Below the pieces are notes generated by a model that did not search any database, was not told the DNA's origin, and saw only the letters and a list, made by a program, of their open reading frames with translations. The position numbers and the translations under genes were made by a program. Positions 25,301 through 33,869 of a DNA stretch of 61,626 nt are shown piece after piece. Where the stretch lies: positions 1 to 61,626 of the forward strand of contig CALXYB010000010.1 of assembly GCA_944392835.1 (NCBI GenBank), read 5' to 3'. Source of the stretch: an uncultured Alphaproteobacteria bacterium. GTDB taxonomy: Bacteria > Pseudomonadota > Alphaproteobacteria > RF32 > CAG-239. How positions within the stretch are numbered: the first letter of the stretch is position 1; each line of letters starts with the position of its first letter.

Positions 25301-25614
25301 TCTTAACCGGTGTTATCGGCGCTAAAGTCAGCAAAACTTGGACGCTTGAAAACGGTATGAACATTAAACCGGAAGCACGCATTGCCGCAACTTATGACCT
25401 GATGAACGATGACACAAACTCTGTCGTAACTTTGGCCAATGGTTCGGCTTATAGTGTTGAAGGTGAAGCATTAGACCGCTTCGGTATGGAATTTGGTGCC
25501 GGATTAACCGCAGAAATCAATGATAATGTTGAACTCTCTCTAGGTTATGAAGGTAAATTCCGTGAGGATTACCAAGACCACACCGGTTTGTTAAACGCTA
25601 AATATAAATTTTAA
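22369..25614 (+). CDS. Autotransporter with beta-helix passenger
   Basis: A 1081-residue protein; the start is the ATG at 22369 behind AGGAAG. Signal peptide (LLMTTALVALVSASNAYA). The passenger, about 25-690, is rich in Gly/Asn/Ser with recurring ISGGxINxxxGxxL units, and two larger passenger blocks (about residues 245-330 and 500-590) resemble each other (TFEADHSLSQA and TFEADHSLSKA). A linker is followed by the C-terminal autotransporter barrel (about 800-1081) ending in KYKF. It is a type Va secreted surface protein, distinct from the 6742 adhesin. A structured RNA with terminator precedes it. Confidence 0.92.
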   Translation: MKKSLLMTTALVALVSASNAYAETIIDSSDNNWSNEYGETGYQVSSPADIADTNLIVNGTDIYFTDASGSFSVSEGDELELNDGRIHADNLNNSVKISGGKITAIGNPESINEAGIWANNVEISGGEINLQNGMIKNNTTGNFTMTDGHIKMNMVEGVSNAIGSEGDNATINISGGKIDVVGGSSVTSNKFVDSNIFMSQNINVSGGEINIASGANLKTVTGPSGVEGWESDNPFEDAKIQEKATINLTDSGTINLSGGLLANVSGNGNGNVNIKDSSALLNGDLSGANLTFEADHSLSQAISGSISNLASLSVNKGTLTYDKPSEGLLGNVNVAQGAGLNVNTFMQTNDLTLNGKVSINDDVAAQGNITIADATIDLNGKSLNAIKEGITMTSGTINMNNGSGDQDLTLWAAKDINISGGTINMNGREAYIDTFYDLLDQNHKPLTKPDNPGNINISNATINVNSNSAEISSEGEINVYDNAVINIASGAKLSSHESFKIENADLVLGDKATINLTGTGAINIAGNLAAHVEGNGNLNIKSSNAVIDGDIKGSQLTFEADHSLSKALLGKNIELASLNVNKGTLTFDEQPTSITNLNVAGGLDIGTNTVKATNVSFKDNSTLKFTVAGKEDGSYGKIKADTINVSTTGTKLDLTLNSSVLGKDEAKEFTILDGKVTGDFAELSKNSRYEFKKLGNGQYKITGKASAADIATEAGGSANNVGTATAWDGVSLDNPSGSTSGKVANALAELAGKPDAASQKAYVDALTAVAPEVAPMVQHTQTETANQVFGAVGTRLTGGSISTGGEGMSSGDNIFERAAMWVQGLFNKSKLDDTSKSYGFDADSNGIAMGAEKYVTEDTKVGLGYAYTNTDIDGFKRDTDVDTHTAFVYGEYKPSNWYVNGIASYGWSDYDESKNVAGINVKSDYDAETFGLQAMTGYDMQMKHFGLTPEVGLRYVHISQDSYKDSADQRVSANDSDILTGVIGAKVSKTWTLENGMNIKPEARIAATYDLMNDDTNSVVTLANGSAYSVEGEALDRFGMEFGAGLTAEINDNVELSLGYEGKFREDYQDHTGLLNAKYKF

Positions 25615-25633
25615 TGCTTAACAACTAATACGA

Positions 25634-25668
25634 AAATACCCTGTAGCAGCAAAGTTGCAGGGTATTTT
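25634..25668 (+). terminator. Terminator, identical copy 1
   Basis: AAATACCCTG pairs with CAGGGTATTT, followed by T residues. The 35-nt block is identical to 27278-27312. It ends the autotransporter transcript. Confidence 0.85.
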
Positions 25669-25855
25669 TTTTATGCCTCATTTTTTAACCCATGGATACA
25701 ATCGTTTTATTTGGTATTGATTTTATCCACGGGGCTTTTATGAATATTTGTAATGGAAAACTAAAATTTATTGAAATACTCTATTTTTTAGGATATCGTA
25801 ATTACCAATAGTATAAAAACATTGTATTTGTTCTTATAAGTGGAGTATATGCAAC

Positions 25856-26293
25856 ATGAAAAAAGTAGAGGAAGAAAAACGAAAAGTCTTAGAAGAACTA
25901 AATAAAATTAAAGCTCCTACAGCCGTTAAAGCCGCAATGTATACTTCTAAAATAAAAGAATTGCAAACAACTAAAAGTGGTTCGTATGATATTCAAATAA
26001 ACTTATCACAAGATATCTACAATAAAAAAGGTATCCATATCACTGCCTATATAAAAGATAATAAATTAGATATAGAATACCATGATATTAAAGGAGCTTA
26101 TGGTGAGTATGAAAGGCATTTAACTCTTACGGAAGAAGCTACTCAAAAACTATGTGATATGTACCAATGTAATCTAGGATGTGTATTGAACAAAATAAAA
26201 GAGCTATTTCCAGATGGTGCATCAACACAATATTTTCAGAATTTTTGTGATAAGAACGAATTAAAATACCGAACATTTACTTTTACAGAATAA
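25856..26293 (+). CDS. Unrecognised 145-residue protein
   Basis: A soluble protein with an N-terminal charged helix (KKVEEEKRKVLEELNKIK) and an alpha/beta body (SYDIQINLSQDIYNKKGIHI). The ATG is preceded by a GTGGAG-type site. It lies 37 bp before the PD-(D/E)XK-like gene and probably forms a two-gene unit with it, closed by the second identical terminator. Lower GC than the neighbouring core genes suggests transfer. No known family. Confidence 0.65.
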   Translation: MKKVEEEKRKVLEELNKIKAPTAVKAAMYTSKIKELQTTKSGSYDIQINLSQDIYNKKGIHITAYIKDNKLDIEYHDIKGAYGEYERHLTLTEEATQKLCDMYQCNLGCVLNKIKELFPDGASTQYFQNFCDKNELKYRTFTFTE

Positions 26294-26330
26294 ATTACTA
26301 ATCTAGGTTAATAAATTGGAAGGACATGAT

Positions 26331-27197
26331 ATGGCTGAGCTAGTACAATTGGAGAGAATTTCCTTAAAAGGAAACCCTAAAATAAAAGAAGATTTGATAC
26401 AAAATTTTATATTTAATAATCCAAGTGTATTGGGTTTAGGTGAGTTAACTCCACTAACCAGAGAAAAAATTCAACCAGCCGGAGGAAGATTGGATATTTT
26501 ACTTGGTGATGATGACGGAGCAAGGTATGAGGTCGAAATTCAATTAGGCGCAACAGACCCTAGTCATATTATTAGGACAATTGAATACTGGGATACAGAA
26601 AGAAAACGTTATCCTAATTATGACCATTGTGCTGTTATAGTTGCAGAAGAAATCACATCTAGATTTATGAATGTTATTTCTTTGTTTAATGGACATATCC
26701 CTTTGATAGCTATTCAGATTGCAGCATACAAGGTCGGAGAAAATATTTCTTTAACATTTACCAAAGTTTTAGATAGAATGACTTTGGGAACAGATGAAGA
26801 AGAGCAATATGAAATTACGGACAGAAAGTATTGGGAAACTAGAAGTACGGCAAAGATGCTTAAGTCTGTAGATAATATATTTGCAGATATTAGTCAACTT
26901 GCAACAGGATATGAGCTAAAATATAATAAATTTTATATTGGCTTAGTTAAAGATGGAATAGCAAAGAACTTTATATTATTTAAACCTAAGAAATCATTTT
27001 TATATCTTGTTATAAAAGGAGCAGAAGATCCTGAAAAACTTAAAACTTTGGAAAACGCTGGTTTAGATGTGAGTTATAAGGCACGATGGAAAGAATATGA
27101 TATCAGATTGTCGGGATATGAGGAATATAAAAAGCACAAAGAGCTAATTGATAGTCTTATCAAAGAGGCCATGTCTTATTTTTCGGTTTCAGAATAG
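26331..27197 (+). CDS. PD-(D/E)XK-like nuclease family protein
   Basis: A 288-residue protein; the start is the ATG at 26331 behind GGAAGGA (the upstream TTG is rejected). The N-terminal half has the nuclease-like core: GGRLDILL (Asp) followed by a strand YEVEIQLG (Glu-x-Glu/Gln), then HIIRTIEYWDTERKRYP, a helix typical of a widespread family of predicted PD-(D/E)XK proteins. Members occur sporadically in genomes and are often treated as defence- or repair-related, with no firm assignment. The C-terminal half (about 150-288) is a second alpha/beta domain. It pairs with the 25856 gene. Confidence 0.7.
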   Translation: MAELVQLERISLKGNPKIKEDLIQNFIFNNPSVLGLGELTPLTREKIQPAGGRLDILLGDDDGARYEVEIQLGATDPSHIIRTIEYWDTERKRYPNYDHCAVIVAEEITSRFMNVISLFNGHIPLIAIQIAAYKVGENISLTFTKVLDRMTLGTDEEEQYEITDRKYWETRSTAKMLKSVDNIFADISQLATGYELKYNKFYIGLVKDGIAKNFILFKPKKSFLYLVIKGAEDPEKLKTLENAGLDVSYKARWKEYDIRLSGYEEYKKHKELIDSLIKEAMSYFSVSE

Positions 27198-27277
27198 ATT
27201 TTTATTAATGATATTTTTTTGAGTATAAATTTAATGTAGATAATCTATTTTATGGTTTCTTGAATGTTATAAGCATG

Positions 27278-27312
27278 AAATACCCTGTAGCAGCAAAGTT
27301 GCAGGGTATTTT
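27278..27312 (+). terminator. Terminator, identical copy 2
   Basis: Exact repeat of the 35-nt terminator at 25634-25668, here followed by a longer T run. The two copies bracket the 25856-27197 module. Confidence 0.85.
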
Positions 27313-27347
27313 CTTTTTTTTTAACAATCTTGTGCATATAATGAATT

Positions 27348-28109
27348 ATGAGATATAGCTTTTATAAAATTTTAGTTGCGATTTTTTTGTTGAGCGGCTG
27401 CCAAAGTATTTCCGTCCCTCCGTCGTATGAATATAAAGAAATTGAAACAAGAGATTTCACAATTGCAAGCTGGCAAAAAATCACTGAGCCTAATGGGACA
27501 TATAAAATATACATAGAAGGGGACGGCTATGCCTTTAATGCACACGGGCGCCCCACACAAGACCCGACACCCAAAGGAGTGTTGGTTCGCAAATTGGCTT
27601 TTGGGGACGATAGCCCGAATGTGATTTATCTTGCAAGACCTTGTCAGTATATCAAAAGTCCGATTTGTTCTCAAAGACATTGGACAACGGCGCGTTTTGC
27701 GCATGAAGTCGTTAATGCCGAATATGAGGCTATCAAACAAATTGCAGGACAGCATCCGGTGATTTTAATCGGGTTTTCCGGTGGTGCGCAAATAGCAGGT
27801 TTAGTAGCTTCGGCTAAAAATGGTCTGAATATCAAGAAAATCATCACCATTGCCGGAAATCTTGACCATTTAGCATGGACACAATATCATAACTTACCCC
27901 CACTTAATGAATCAATGAACTTGGCTGATTATCGTCATCAATTGGCAGAGCTTCCGCAAATCCACTATGTCGGCACAAAAGATAAAGTCATTCCTCCGGT
28001 ATTGACGGAACAGTTTGTCGGAAATGAGGATTTGATAATTAAGGTTAAAAACGCAAGCCATAATTCCGGTTGGGAAGAGATTTATCAAAAAATCTGGCGC
28101 GAAAGATAG
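27348..28109 (+). CDS. Serine alpha/beta-hydrolase lipoprotein, copy 2
   Basis: A 253-residue protein with a lipobox in LLSGCQS (Cys18), nucleophile GFSGGAQ (Ser144), acidic GTKDKVIPP and His in ASHNSGW. It is highly similar along its whole length to the protein at 2658-3410, including YLARPCQYI and SPICSQRHWTTARFA. The copy lies just after the second identical terminator. Likely a periplasm-facing membrane-anchored hydrolase of unknown substrate. The ribosome site is weak. Confidence 0.8.
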   Translation: MRYSFYKILVAIFLLSGCQSISVPPSYEYKEIETRDFTIASWQKITEPNGTYKIYIEGDGYAFNAHGRPTQDPTPKGVLVRKLAFGDDSPNVIYLARPCQYIKSPICSQRHWTTARFAHEVVNAEYEAIKQIAGQHPVILIGFSGGAQIAGLVASAKNGLNIKKIITIAGNLDHLAWTQYHNLPPLNESMNLADYRHQLAELPQIHYVGTKDKVIPPVLTEQFVGNEDLIIKVKNASHNSGWEEIYQKIWRER

Positions 28110-28150
28110 GATAGCTAGCGAACTGAAACTTTATAATAAGTAAAAGCTCT

Positions 28151-28357
28151 TTATGCTTTTATAAATTCGTGGCATTTGTTGGGATAAGGGCTGCAAGGAC
28201 ATCTACCACCGTGAGGCTTAGTAGCTTCTTTTCCGCAATATCTGCAAATATATTTGGCAGGTACGGCATATTTTTTCAAAATCGCCCTGAGCCTTTTAAT
28301 TTCTTTTTTTAGATAAAATATTTCGTTTACATATTTGATTTTTTCATCTGTATTCAT
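28151..28357 (-). CDS. Small zinc-ribbon protein
   Basis: A 68-residue protein with an N-terminal helix of about 30 residues (charged, coiled-coil-like) and a C-terminal Cys-rich part (YICRYCGKEATK, then RCPCSPYPNKC) that should bind zinc. The function is unknown; it may be a nucleic-acid or protein-interaction module. It lies between the lipoprotein hydrolase and hsdR. Confidence 0.6.
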   Translation of the reverse strand: MNTDEKIKYVNEIFYLKKEIKRLRAILKKYAVPAKYICRYCGKEATKPHGGRCPCSPYPNKCHEFIKA

Positions 28358-28554
28358 TGGTTTTACTCGAGTTTTGTTAAAATACGTAACGAAATTATTT
28401 TATTGCACACATAAACATATCATTTCCCGTTCGTCTCTTGACCGGAGAATAATGGCATTTCATTTTTGAGTATCATTGACTGTTTTTAAATACTCCTGCA
28501 TTGTCCACCGCGGAAAACGAAGGATATTAAAAATTTACATCTGAAGTTTTGAGA
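28358..28554. other. Gap between the zinc-ribbon gene and hsdR
   Basis: About 200 bp with no convincing frame. No clear intrinsic terminator for hsdR is visible; it should hold the promoter of the 28151 gene, which I cannot place with confidence. Confidence 0.5.
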
Positions 28555-31500
28555 TTACGCTTCCATAACACTATCTGTCCAAAGCTCACATTGAGTCATA
28601 ACCGTTTGGACAGCATCTTCCATACCTTCCGGAGGATATTTATGCTTTTTAAGGAGTTTTTTAATCATCATGCGCATTTTTGCTCGGGCATTTTCTCTTT
28701 TTTGCCAGTCGATAGTTTTATTTTTGCGCAAAGCCTCGGTCAGTTCTTTGGTAATGGCGACGAGCTCGTCGTTTTCATAAAAATCTTTAACGGCTTGAGG
28801 CTTGGTTAAAGCATCATAAAAGGCCAATTCATCAGGGGTTAAGCCTAAATCATCACCTTCTTTTTGAGCTGAGGCAATTTGTTTAGCTAAGTTTAAGAGT
28901 TCTTCAATAACTTGTTCATTGGTGAGCATGCCGTTCAGATAACGGTTCATTGCCTCTTGGATTATTTCGCTAAATTTTTCAGATTTAACAACGTTTGTAC
29001 GGCGATAAATGCTGATTTGCTCAGCTATTAATTTTTTGAGTAATTCAACCGCCAAGTTTTTCTCCTTCATTTTTGAGATTTCTTCCAAAAACTTAGGATC
29101 AAACAGAGAAATTTCTTCTTTGATGTCAGAAAACAGATTGATAACGCCGTCGCTTTTAATACTTTGTCTCAGAAGTTCATTTATTCTCTCGTTCATTTCC
29201 GGCAGAGAGATTTTCTTGCCGCTATTGCCTGAACAAGTTAATCGAACAACCAAAACACGCACAGCTTCCATAAAGGCGGCTTCAATACGCAATTTTTCTT
29301 CAATTAAAGATGAACACAAAGAAAGAGCCTGTTTTAGGAGCAAAGCCTCTTTAACAAAATCTTCTTTTTGTTTTTCTTTTTCACGGGCGATAATAAAGTT
29401 TACGGCACCACTGATAAGTTTTGCTCTTTCCAAATTGCTTCCTTTAGCAAAGTCGGAATAATCAAACCCATGTAACAAACCACGGCAAACTTCCAATTTT
29501 TCAATAAATTTCGGTTTAGCTACTGTTGAAATATCTGTATCACCATAATTTTTGCGGTCGCGGATAGTATAATCATTCATGGCTTGCTTCAAAGCGCTGG
29601 CAATTCCGACATAATCAACCACCAAACCACCTTCTTTGTCTTGGAAAACGCGGTTAACACGAGCGATTGCTTGCATCAGGTTGTGTCCGCTCATCGGCTT
29701 ATAAACATACATTGTTGCAAGGGACGGAACATCAAATCCGGTCAGCCACATATCAACCACGATGGCAATTTTGAGCGGATCAGAATTATCCTTGAACTTG
29801 CGGGCTAATTCTTCCTTATAGGCTTTGTTGCCAACAATATTGTGCCAATCTTCGGGGTCATTGTTATCAGAAGTCATAACCACGGCGACTTTTTCTTGCC
29901 AATTGGGGCGGAGTTCCAAGATTTTGTGATATATTTTCATCGCAATCGGACGAGAATAAGCCACAATCATAGCTTTTCCGGTCAAGAGGTTAGCACGGTT
30001 ATTTTCATAATGGTCTAAAATATCGGTAACCAGAGAATTGATTGTGCTGTCATCGCCCAAAATAGTTTCCATTTGTCCGAGTTGCTTTTTGCTCTTTTCA
30101 ATCACTTCAGGATCAGCATTATGAGCCATAAGGTCATATTCAGCATCAATCAAACGCAAAACTTCCGGTTTCAGATGAAGTTTAATCACGCGGCTTTCAT
30201 AATAAACCGGACGTGTTGCACCATCTTCCACTGCTTGTGTCATATCATAAACATCAATATAGTTGCCGAAAACCTCACGTGTGCTGCGGTCTTTGGTAGA
30301 AATCGGCGTACCGGTAAAGCCGATATATGTAGCATTGGGTAAGGAATCACGAATAACGCGGGCTGCTCCGATTTTGATTTTTCCGGTTTTTTCATCTATT
30401 TTTTCGGTCAGACCATATTGTCCGCGGTGGGTTTCATCAGCCATCACGATAATATTGCGCCGTTTTGATAATGCTTCACCGGATTCCTCAAACTTCTGCA
30501 TAGTCGTAAAGAAAATGCCGTTGGCTTTAATTCCGCTTAAGAGTTTTTTGAGGTGAGCGCGACTTTCGGCTTGAACAGGCTCTTGACGCAAAAAGTCTTT
30601 ACACTTGGCAAATTGACTATAAAGTTGGTCATCTAAGTCGTTGCGGTCAGTAATTACCACGATTGTTGGACTATTTAATGCTTTTTGCAACAGATGAGCA
30701 TAAAAGACCATAGATAAAGATTTTCCACTACCTTGCGTATGCCAAAAAACACCACCTTTACCATCGGTTTCGGTTGCATTTTTTGTTGAGGTAATAGCTT
30801 TTTTAACGGCAAAATATTGGTGATAAGCCGCCATAATTTTAACAAGCCCTTTGTTTTCATTAGAAAAACAGATGAAGTTTTTCAAAATATCCAATAGACG
30901 CTCTTTGGCAAAGATTCCCATAAAGAAAGTATCAAATTGGGCGTGCTGCGTATTTTCATAAGAACCATCAACCGTTTTCCATTCCATGAAGCGGTCTTCG
31001 CCGGAGGTTAGAGTTCCTGCCTTTGATGTCAACAAGTCGCTCATCACACAAATGGCATTATAAATAAACATAGAAGGAATTTCGTGTTTGTAGTTCTGAA
31101 TTTGGCGATAAGCGGCAGAAACATCGGTTTCTTCACGAGATGGAGACTTTAGCTCCATCAAGACCAAGGGCAAACCGTTGATGAATAGCAAAATATCAGG
31201 GCGTTTTTCGCTGTTTTCAACAAAAGTCCATTGATTTGCAATAATAAAAGAGTTGTTGGCTGGTTTGTCATAATCAATAAGATAAACAATCGTATCTTTA
31301 GGTTCGCCTTTTTCCGTATAGCGGACGGTAATTCCATTTTGCAGATAATCCATAAAAATGGCGTTTTTCTGTACCAGTTCAGCATTTTCAAAATTTCGCA
31401 GCTTAAACAAAGCCTCGTTAATCGCAGCTTGCGGAAGCTTTGGGTTAAGCCGAACCAATGCTTCTTCTAAAACTTCATCATATAAGGGAGAGGTAAAGTC

Positions 31501-31614
31501 GCGATTGTCAATATCCGGACCATAAACATGAACATACCCCATATTTTGAAACAGCTCAATAATCGAGGCTTCATAAGCATTTTCATTGACAGGATTTTCA
31601 AAATACGAGGTCAT
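28555..31614 (-). CDS. hsdR: Type I restriction enzyme, R subunit
   Basis: A 1019-residue protein. The N-terminal nuclease core has PDILLFINGLPLVLMELKSP (Asp...ExK), followed by the superfamily-2 translocase with Walker A in HTQGSGKSLSM, motif II DETHRGQYG and motif III GFTGTPIS, and later ARVNRVFQDKEGGLVVDYVG. The C-terminal helical part (about 800-1019) mediates contact with HsdM/HsdS. It translocates and cuts unmethylated DNA. It is the last gene of the minus-strand operon, 11 bp after the trypco2-like gene. Confidence 0.95.
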   Translation of the reverse strand: MTSYFENPVNENAYEASIIELFQNMGYVHVYGPDIDNRDFTSPLYDEVLEEALVRLNPKLPQAAINEALFKLRNFENAELVQKNAIFMDYLQNGITVRYTEKGEPKDTIVYLIDYDKPANNSFIIANQWTFVENSEKRPDILLFINGLPLVLMELKSPSREETDVSAAYRQIQNYKHEIPSMFIYNAICVMSDLLTSKAGTLTSGEDRFMEWKTVDGSYENTQHAQFDTFFMGIFAKERLLDILKNFICFSNENKGLVKIMAAYHQYFAVKKAITSTKNATETDGKGGVFWHTQGSGKSLSMVFYAHLLQKALNSPTIVVITDRNDLDDQLYSQFAKCKDFLRQEPVQAESRAHLKKLLSGIKANGIFFTTMQKFEESGEALSKRRNIIVMADETHRGQYGLTEKIDEKTGKIKIGAARVIRDSLPNATYIGFTGTPISTKDRSTREVFGNYIDVYDMTQAVEDGATRPVYYESRVIKLHLKPEVLRLIDAEYDLMAHNADPEVIEKSKKQLGQMETILGDDSTINSLVTDILDHYENNRANLLTGKAMIVAYSRPIAMKIYHKILELRPNWQEKVAVVMTSDNNDPEDWHNIVGNKAYKEELARKFKDNSDPLKIAIVVDMWLTGFDVPSLATMYVYKPMSGHNLMQAIARVNRVFQDKEGGLVVDYVGIASALKQAMNDYTIRDRKNYGDTDISTVAKPKFIEKLEVCRGLLHGFDYSDFAKGSNLERAKLISGAVNFIIAREKEKQKEDFVKEALLLKQALSLCSSLIEEKLRIEAAFMEAVRVLVVRLTCSGNSGKKISLPEMNERINELLRQSIKSDGVINLFSDIKEEISLFDPKFLEEISKMKEKNLAVELLKKLIAEQISIYRRTNVVKSEKFSEIIQEAMNRYLNGMLTNEQVIEELLNLAKQIASAQKEGDDLGLTPDELAFYDALTKPQAVKDFYENDELVAITKELTEALRKNKTIDWQKRENARAKMRMMIKKLLKKHKYPPEGMEDAVQTVMTQCELWTDSVMEA

Positions 31615-31625
31615 GTTGGTGTCCT

Positions 31626-31937
31626 TTAATTATCTATGTATTCAGGGTAGAAAGGGATAGAAAATTTTATACGAGAGCAATTTTCATTGGTAAAACCTTT
31701 TTCGCCTTTGATATTGGCTCCCAATACACTAATTCCTATTTTTGATCCAGCTTTTGCAGTGCCGTTTTCAGACGTTGTAACAGCAATATCAAAGTTAATA
31801 TTATGTAAGACATCATTGATATCTACAGAAAATCTAGGTGCTAGGCAACAGTTATCTTTATTGTATTTTTGTTTTAAATTCCGTGTGGCTTCCACAATAT
31901 CAGATACGGATTGTTCAATAAAATCTTTTAATTCCAT
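31626..31937 (-). CDS. Trypco2-like small protein
   Basis: A 103-residue protein; the start is the ATG at 31937 (MELKDFIEQSVSDIVEA), with a GGAAT site in the end of the previous gene. An N-terminal helix is followed by a beta-strand pattern (INFDIAVTTSENGTAKAGSK, then ISVLGANIKGEK) and a final strand, like trypco2 domains that co-occur with trypsin-like and NTPase conflict systems. It sits between the X4 membrane gene and hsdR. Role inferred only: accessory or sensor component of the restriction operon. Confidence 0.55.
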   Translation of the reverse strand: MELKDFIEQSVSDIVEATRNLKQKYNKDNCCLAPRFSVDINDVLHNINFDIAVTTSENGTAKAGSKIGISVLGANIKGEKGFTNENCSRIKFSIPFYPEYIDN

Positions 31938-31941
31938 GGCA

Positions 31942-32655
31942 TTATTCCTTTTTTGGGGCTTTTTTTGCATTTTTAATTTCAATACTACAAGTATTGTTTA
32001 AGGATTTGATTGTTTCAAGTAATTCCTTAGATATCAGCTCATCCTTACATTTATAATTAAATTCTTTGTGATTAAAGAAATGCTTTAATAAAGATTTTTT
32101 CATAGAAATTTGTTCTTTCTCAGGTAAGTCTTTTATAAATTCTTGCACGGCATTAAAATCTAAATATTTTTGTCGATTTATAACTGCAGATTTTCTATGA
32201 CGAGAAGCTTCTCTCGCTTCAAACATAATCAAAACCAAAAAAGGCAATACAATAAAGGTTCTGTTGATTATTGCTGTTAAACTATTATCTGATACTAAAA
32301 ATACCCCTTCAAGGTTTAAAACTAGAATTGTAAAAATTGCTAATGTAAATATTAATAAAATTCTAAAAAGATTAAACTGAAACATCTCTTTTTCTGATGC
32401 TATTTGATAATCATCATATGCATTCGCATTTCTTGTATTGTTATCAACCTTTCTTGATATGTTATAATCTTGTAAACTTAATAACTCCTGGGCATCATCA
32501 ATGGAAAGTTTTGTATCTTGTTCTAGTATCTTATTGATAATTAATCTTTTATTCTTAGCTCTTTGTATATATTGAAATAGCGTAAGAGAGATGGACATAT
32601 ATAAAATAAAACCAATCAGTATTAAATTAGCAAATTCTTTGTATTCACCAAACAT
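31942..32655 (-). CDS. Membrane protein embedded in the RM operon (X4)
   Basis: A 237-residue protein with three hydrophobic segments: near residues 8-28 (ANLILIGFILYMSISLTLF), about 97-115 (FRILLIFTLAIFTILVLNLE) and about 130-148 (TFIVLPFLVLIMF). A 70-residue charged region lies between the first and second, and an approximately 85-residue cytoplasmic C-terminus is rich in Lys. No known family. The start follows the hsdS stop by 14 bp, so it belongs to the operon. Confidence 0.7.
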   Translation of the reverse strand: MFGEYKEFANLILIGFILYMSISLTLFQYIQRAKNKRLIINKILEQDTKLSIDDAQELLSLQDYNISRKVDNNTRNANAYDDYQIASEKEMFQFNLFRILLIFTLAIFTILVLNLEGVFLVSDNSLTAIINRTFIVLPFLVLIMFEAREASRHRKSAVINRQKYLDFNAVQEFIKDLPEKEQISMKKSLLKHFFNHKEFNYKCKDELISKELLETIKSLNNTCSIEIKNAKKAPKKE

Positions 32656-32669
32656 ATTATATACCTTTC

Positions 32670-33869
32670 CTAATCTATTTTAACATCATCTACATTAATT
32701 TCGCCGGACATGAGCTTGGGGAGGAGAGTATCTCTCAACTCTACTAATTGTAGGTTTTCTTTTTGATTTTTTCTAATTTGAGCAAACATAGGGGCTGTTA
32801 CCATATGAAAATTTTCTTGTTCCGAATTTGTCGGTAAAACGAATGGCATCTTTTTTATTATTTTAGAATTAACAGCTGTAGCAATGGAAGATGTGCTTCC
32901 CATTGTTTGGAAGTTAAAATTCTTTAGATAACAATACAAATACTCATTGATGGTTTTATCTTTTGTAACAAAATGAGCAATAGCTTCATTTGTTGTTATT
33001 GGTTTATCCGTGATAGCAATTCTTCCTACTGTTAATTTAAAACTAAGTATCATAGTGTTTTCAGGTACTATTTTTATGTTAAATTTAGAGACGGCTTCTT
33101 TAGTTAAAAACTCTGAACTATTTAAAATATATGTACCACAATTCCCCATATCAGAAATAGAAGCCCATGTAATATCTTTTGAATTTTTAGAAAACCATTC
33201 AGGTTCTTTTCTGGGAGGTGTTTTTCCTATTGAAATTTCAAATAATTCATCTGCAGATATAGTTTTTCTTTCAGATTTTTTTTGATCCACGAACCAAGAT
33301 TTGAACAAGGCTTGGGCTTGGGCTTCAAGGTTTTGATTGATTTTGTTGTTCAGCTCAATTTTATCATCCAAAGCCCCCAACACCCCCGCAATCTTCTTCT
33401 GCACCTCAAGAGGAGGAAGGAAAAGGCATAAGTTTTCTAATACATCTGTTTGTACTCGTTGCCTTCCTGAAGACCCAACCATAGATTTTATAGCAGGAGA
33501 CCGTATTAAGTCACTGCAAACAAGGTAATAAATAAAGTTAGCATCTGAAATATTATCTTTTTCTCTAAAAACAATAAATTCGGTGGAACCAAAACCAACC
33601 TCGCCTTGTTTCAATATATTAATTTGTGCCCGTTTCCCATTTTCGAGACAAGGTGTGATTCTTGCCATGATAGTATCTTTATTTCTGAATTTTGCTCCTC
33701 CTGAAAATTCATCAAGTTCATACCCTGAGACATCTCGAGAAAATGGCTGTAGCTTTTCCATTGAAACTTTTTTTGCAATAGTGTATTTGGGGAATTTCTC
33801 TGAGGGGTTTATTATCAAAAAATCCCCCAACTTAACCTCTTGCCATTTATCCTCTTGGTTTTTAGGCAT
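32670..33869 (-). CDS. hsdS: Type I specificity subunit
   Basis: A 399-residue protein from the ATG at 33869 (MPKNQEDKWQEVKLGD). Two target-recognition domains each start with a xKLGDF- or ISIGKTPPR-type strand. They are separated by the conserved helical spacer (LGALDDKIELNNKINQNLEA) and followed by a second, C-terminal helical region (QIRKNQKENLQLVELRDTLL, then PKLMSGEINV). It selects the bipartite DNA target of the RM enzyme. The start overlaps the stop of the preceding membrane gene by 8 bp. Confidence 0.92.
   Translation of the reverse strand: MPKNQEDKWQEVKLGDFLIINPSEKFPKYTIAKKVSMEKLQPFSRDVSGYELDEFSGGAKFRNKDTIMARITPCLENGKRAQINILKQGEVGFGSTEFIVFREKDNISDANFIYYLVCSDLIRSPAIKSMVGSSGRQRVQTDVLENLCLFLPPLEVQKKIAGVLGALDDKIELNNKINQNLEAQAQALFKSWFVDQKKSERKTISADELFEISIGKTPPRKEPEWFSKNSKDITWASISDMGNCGTYILNSSEFLTKEAVSKFNIKIVPENTMILSFKLTVGRIAITDKPITTNEAIAHFVTKDKTINEYLYCYLKNFNFQTMGSTSSIATAVNSKIIKKMPFVLPTNSEQENFHMVTAPMFAQIRKNQKENLQLVELRDTLLPKLMSGEINVDDVKID

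Noticed and set aside
25692..25811. 39-codon frame after the first identical terminator
   Set aside because: No ribosome site; AT-rich gap; no support beyond being open.
28100..28560. Left attachment site of the element
   Set aside because: No sequence like the tRNA-Gln 3' end was visible here; the boundary remains open.
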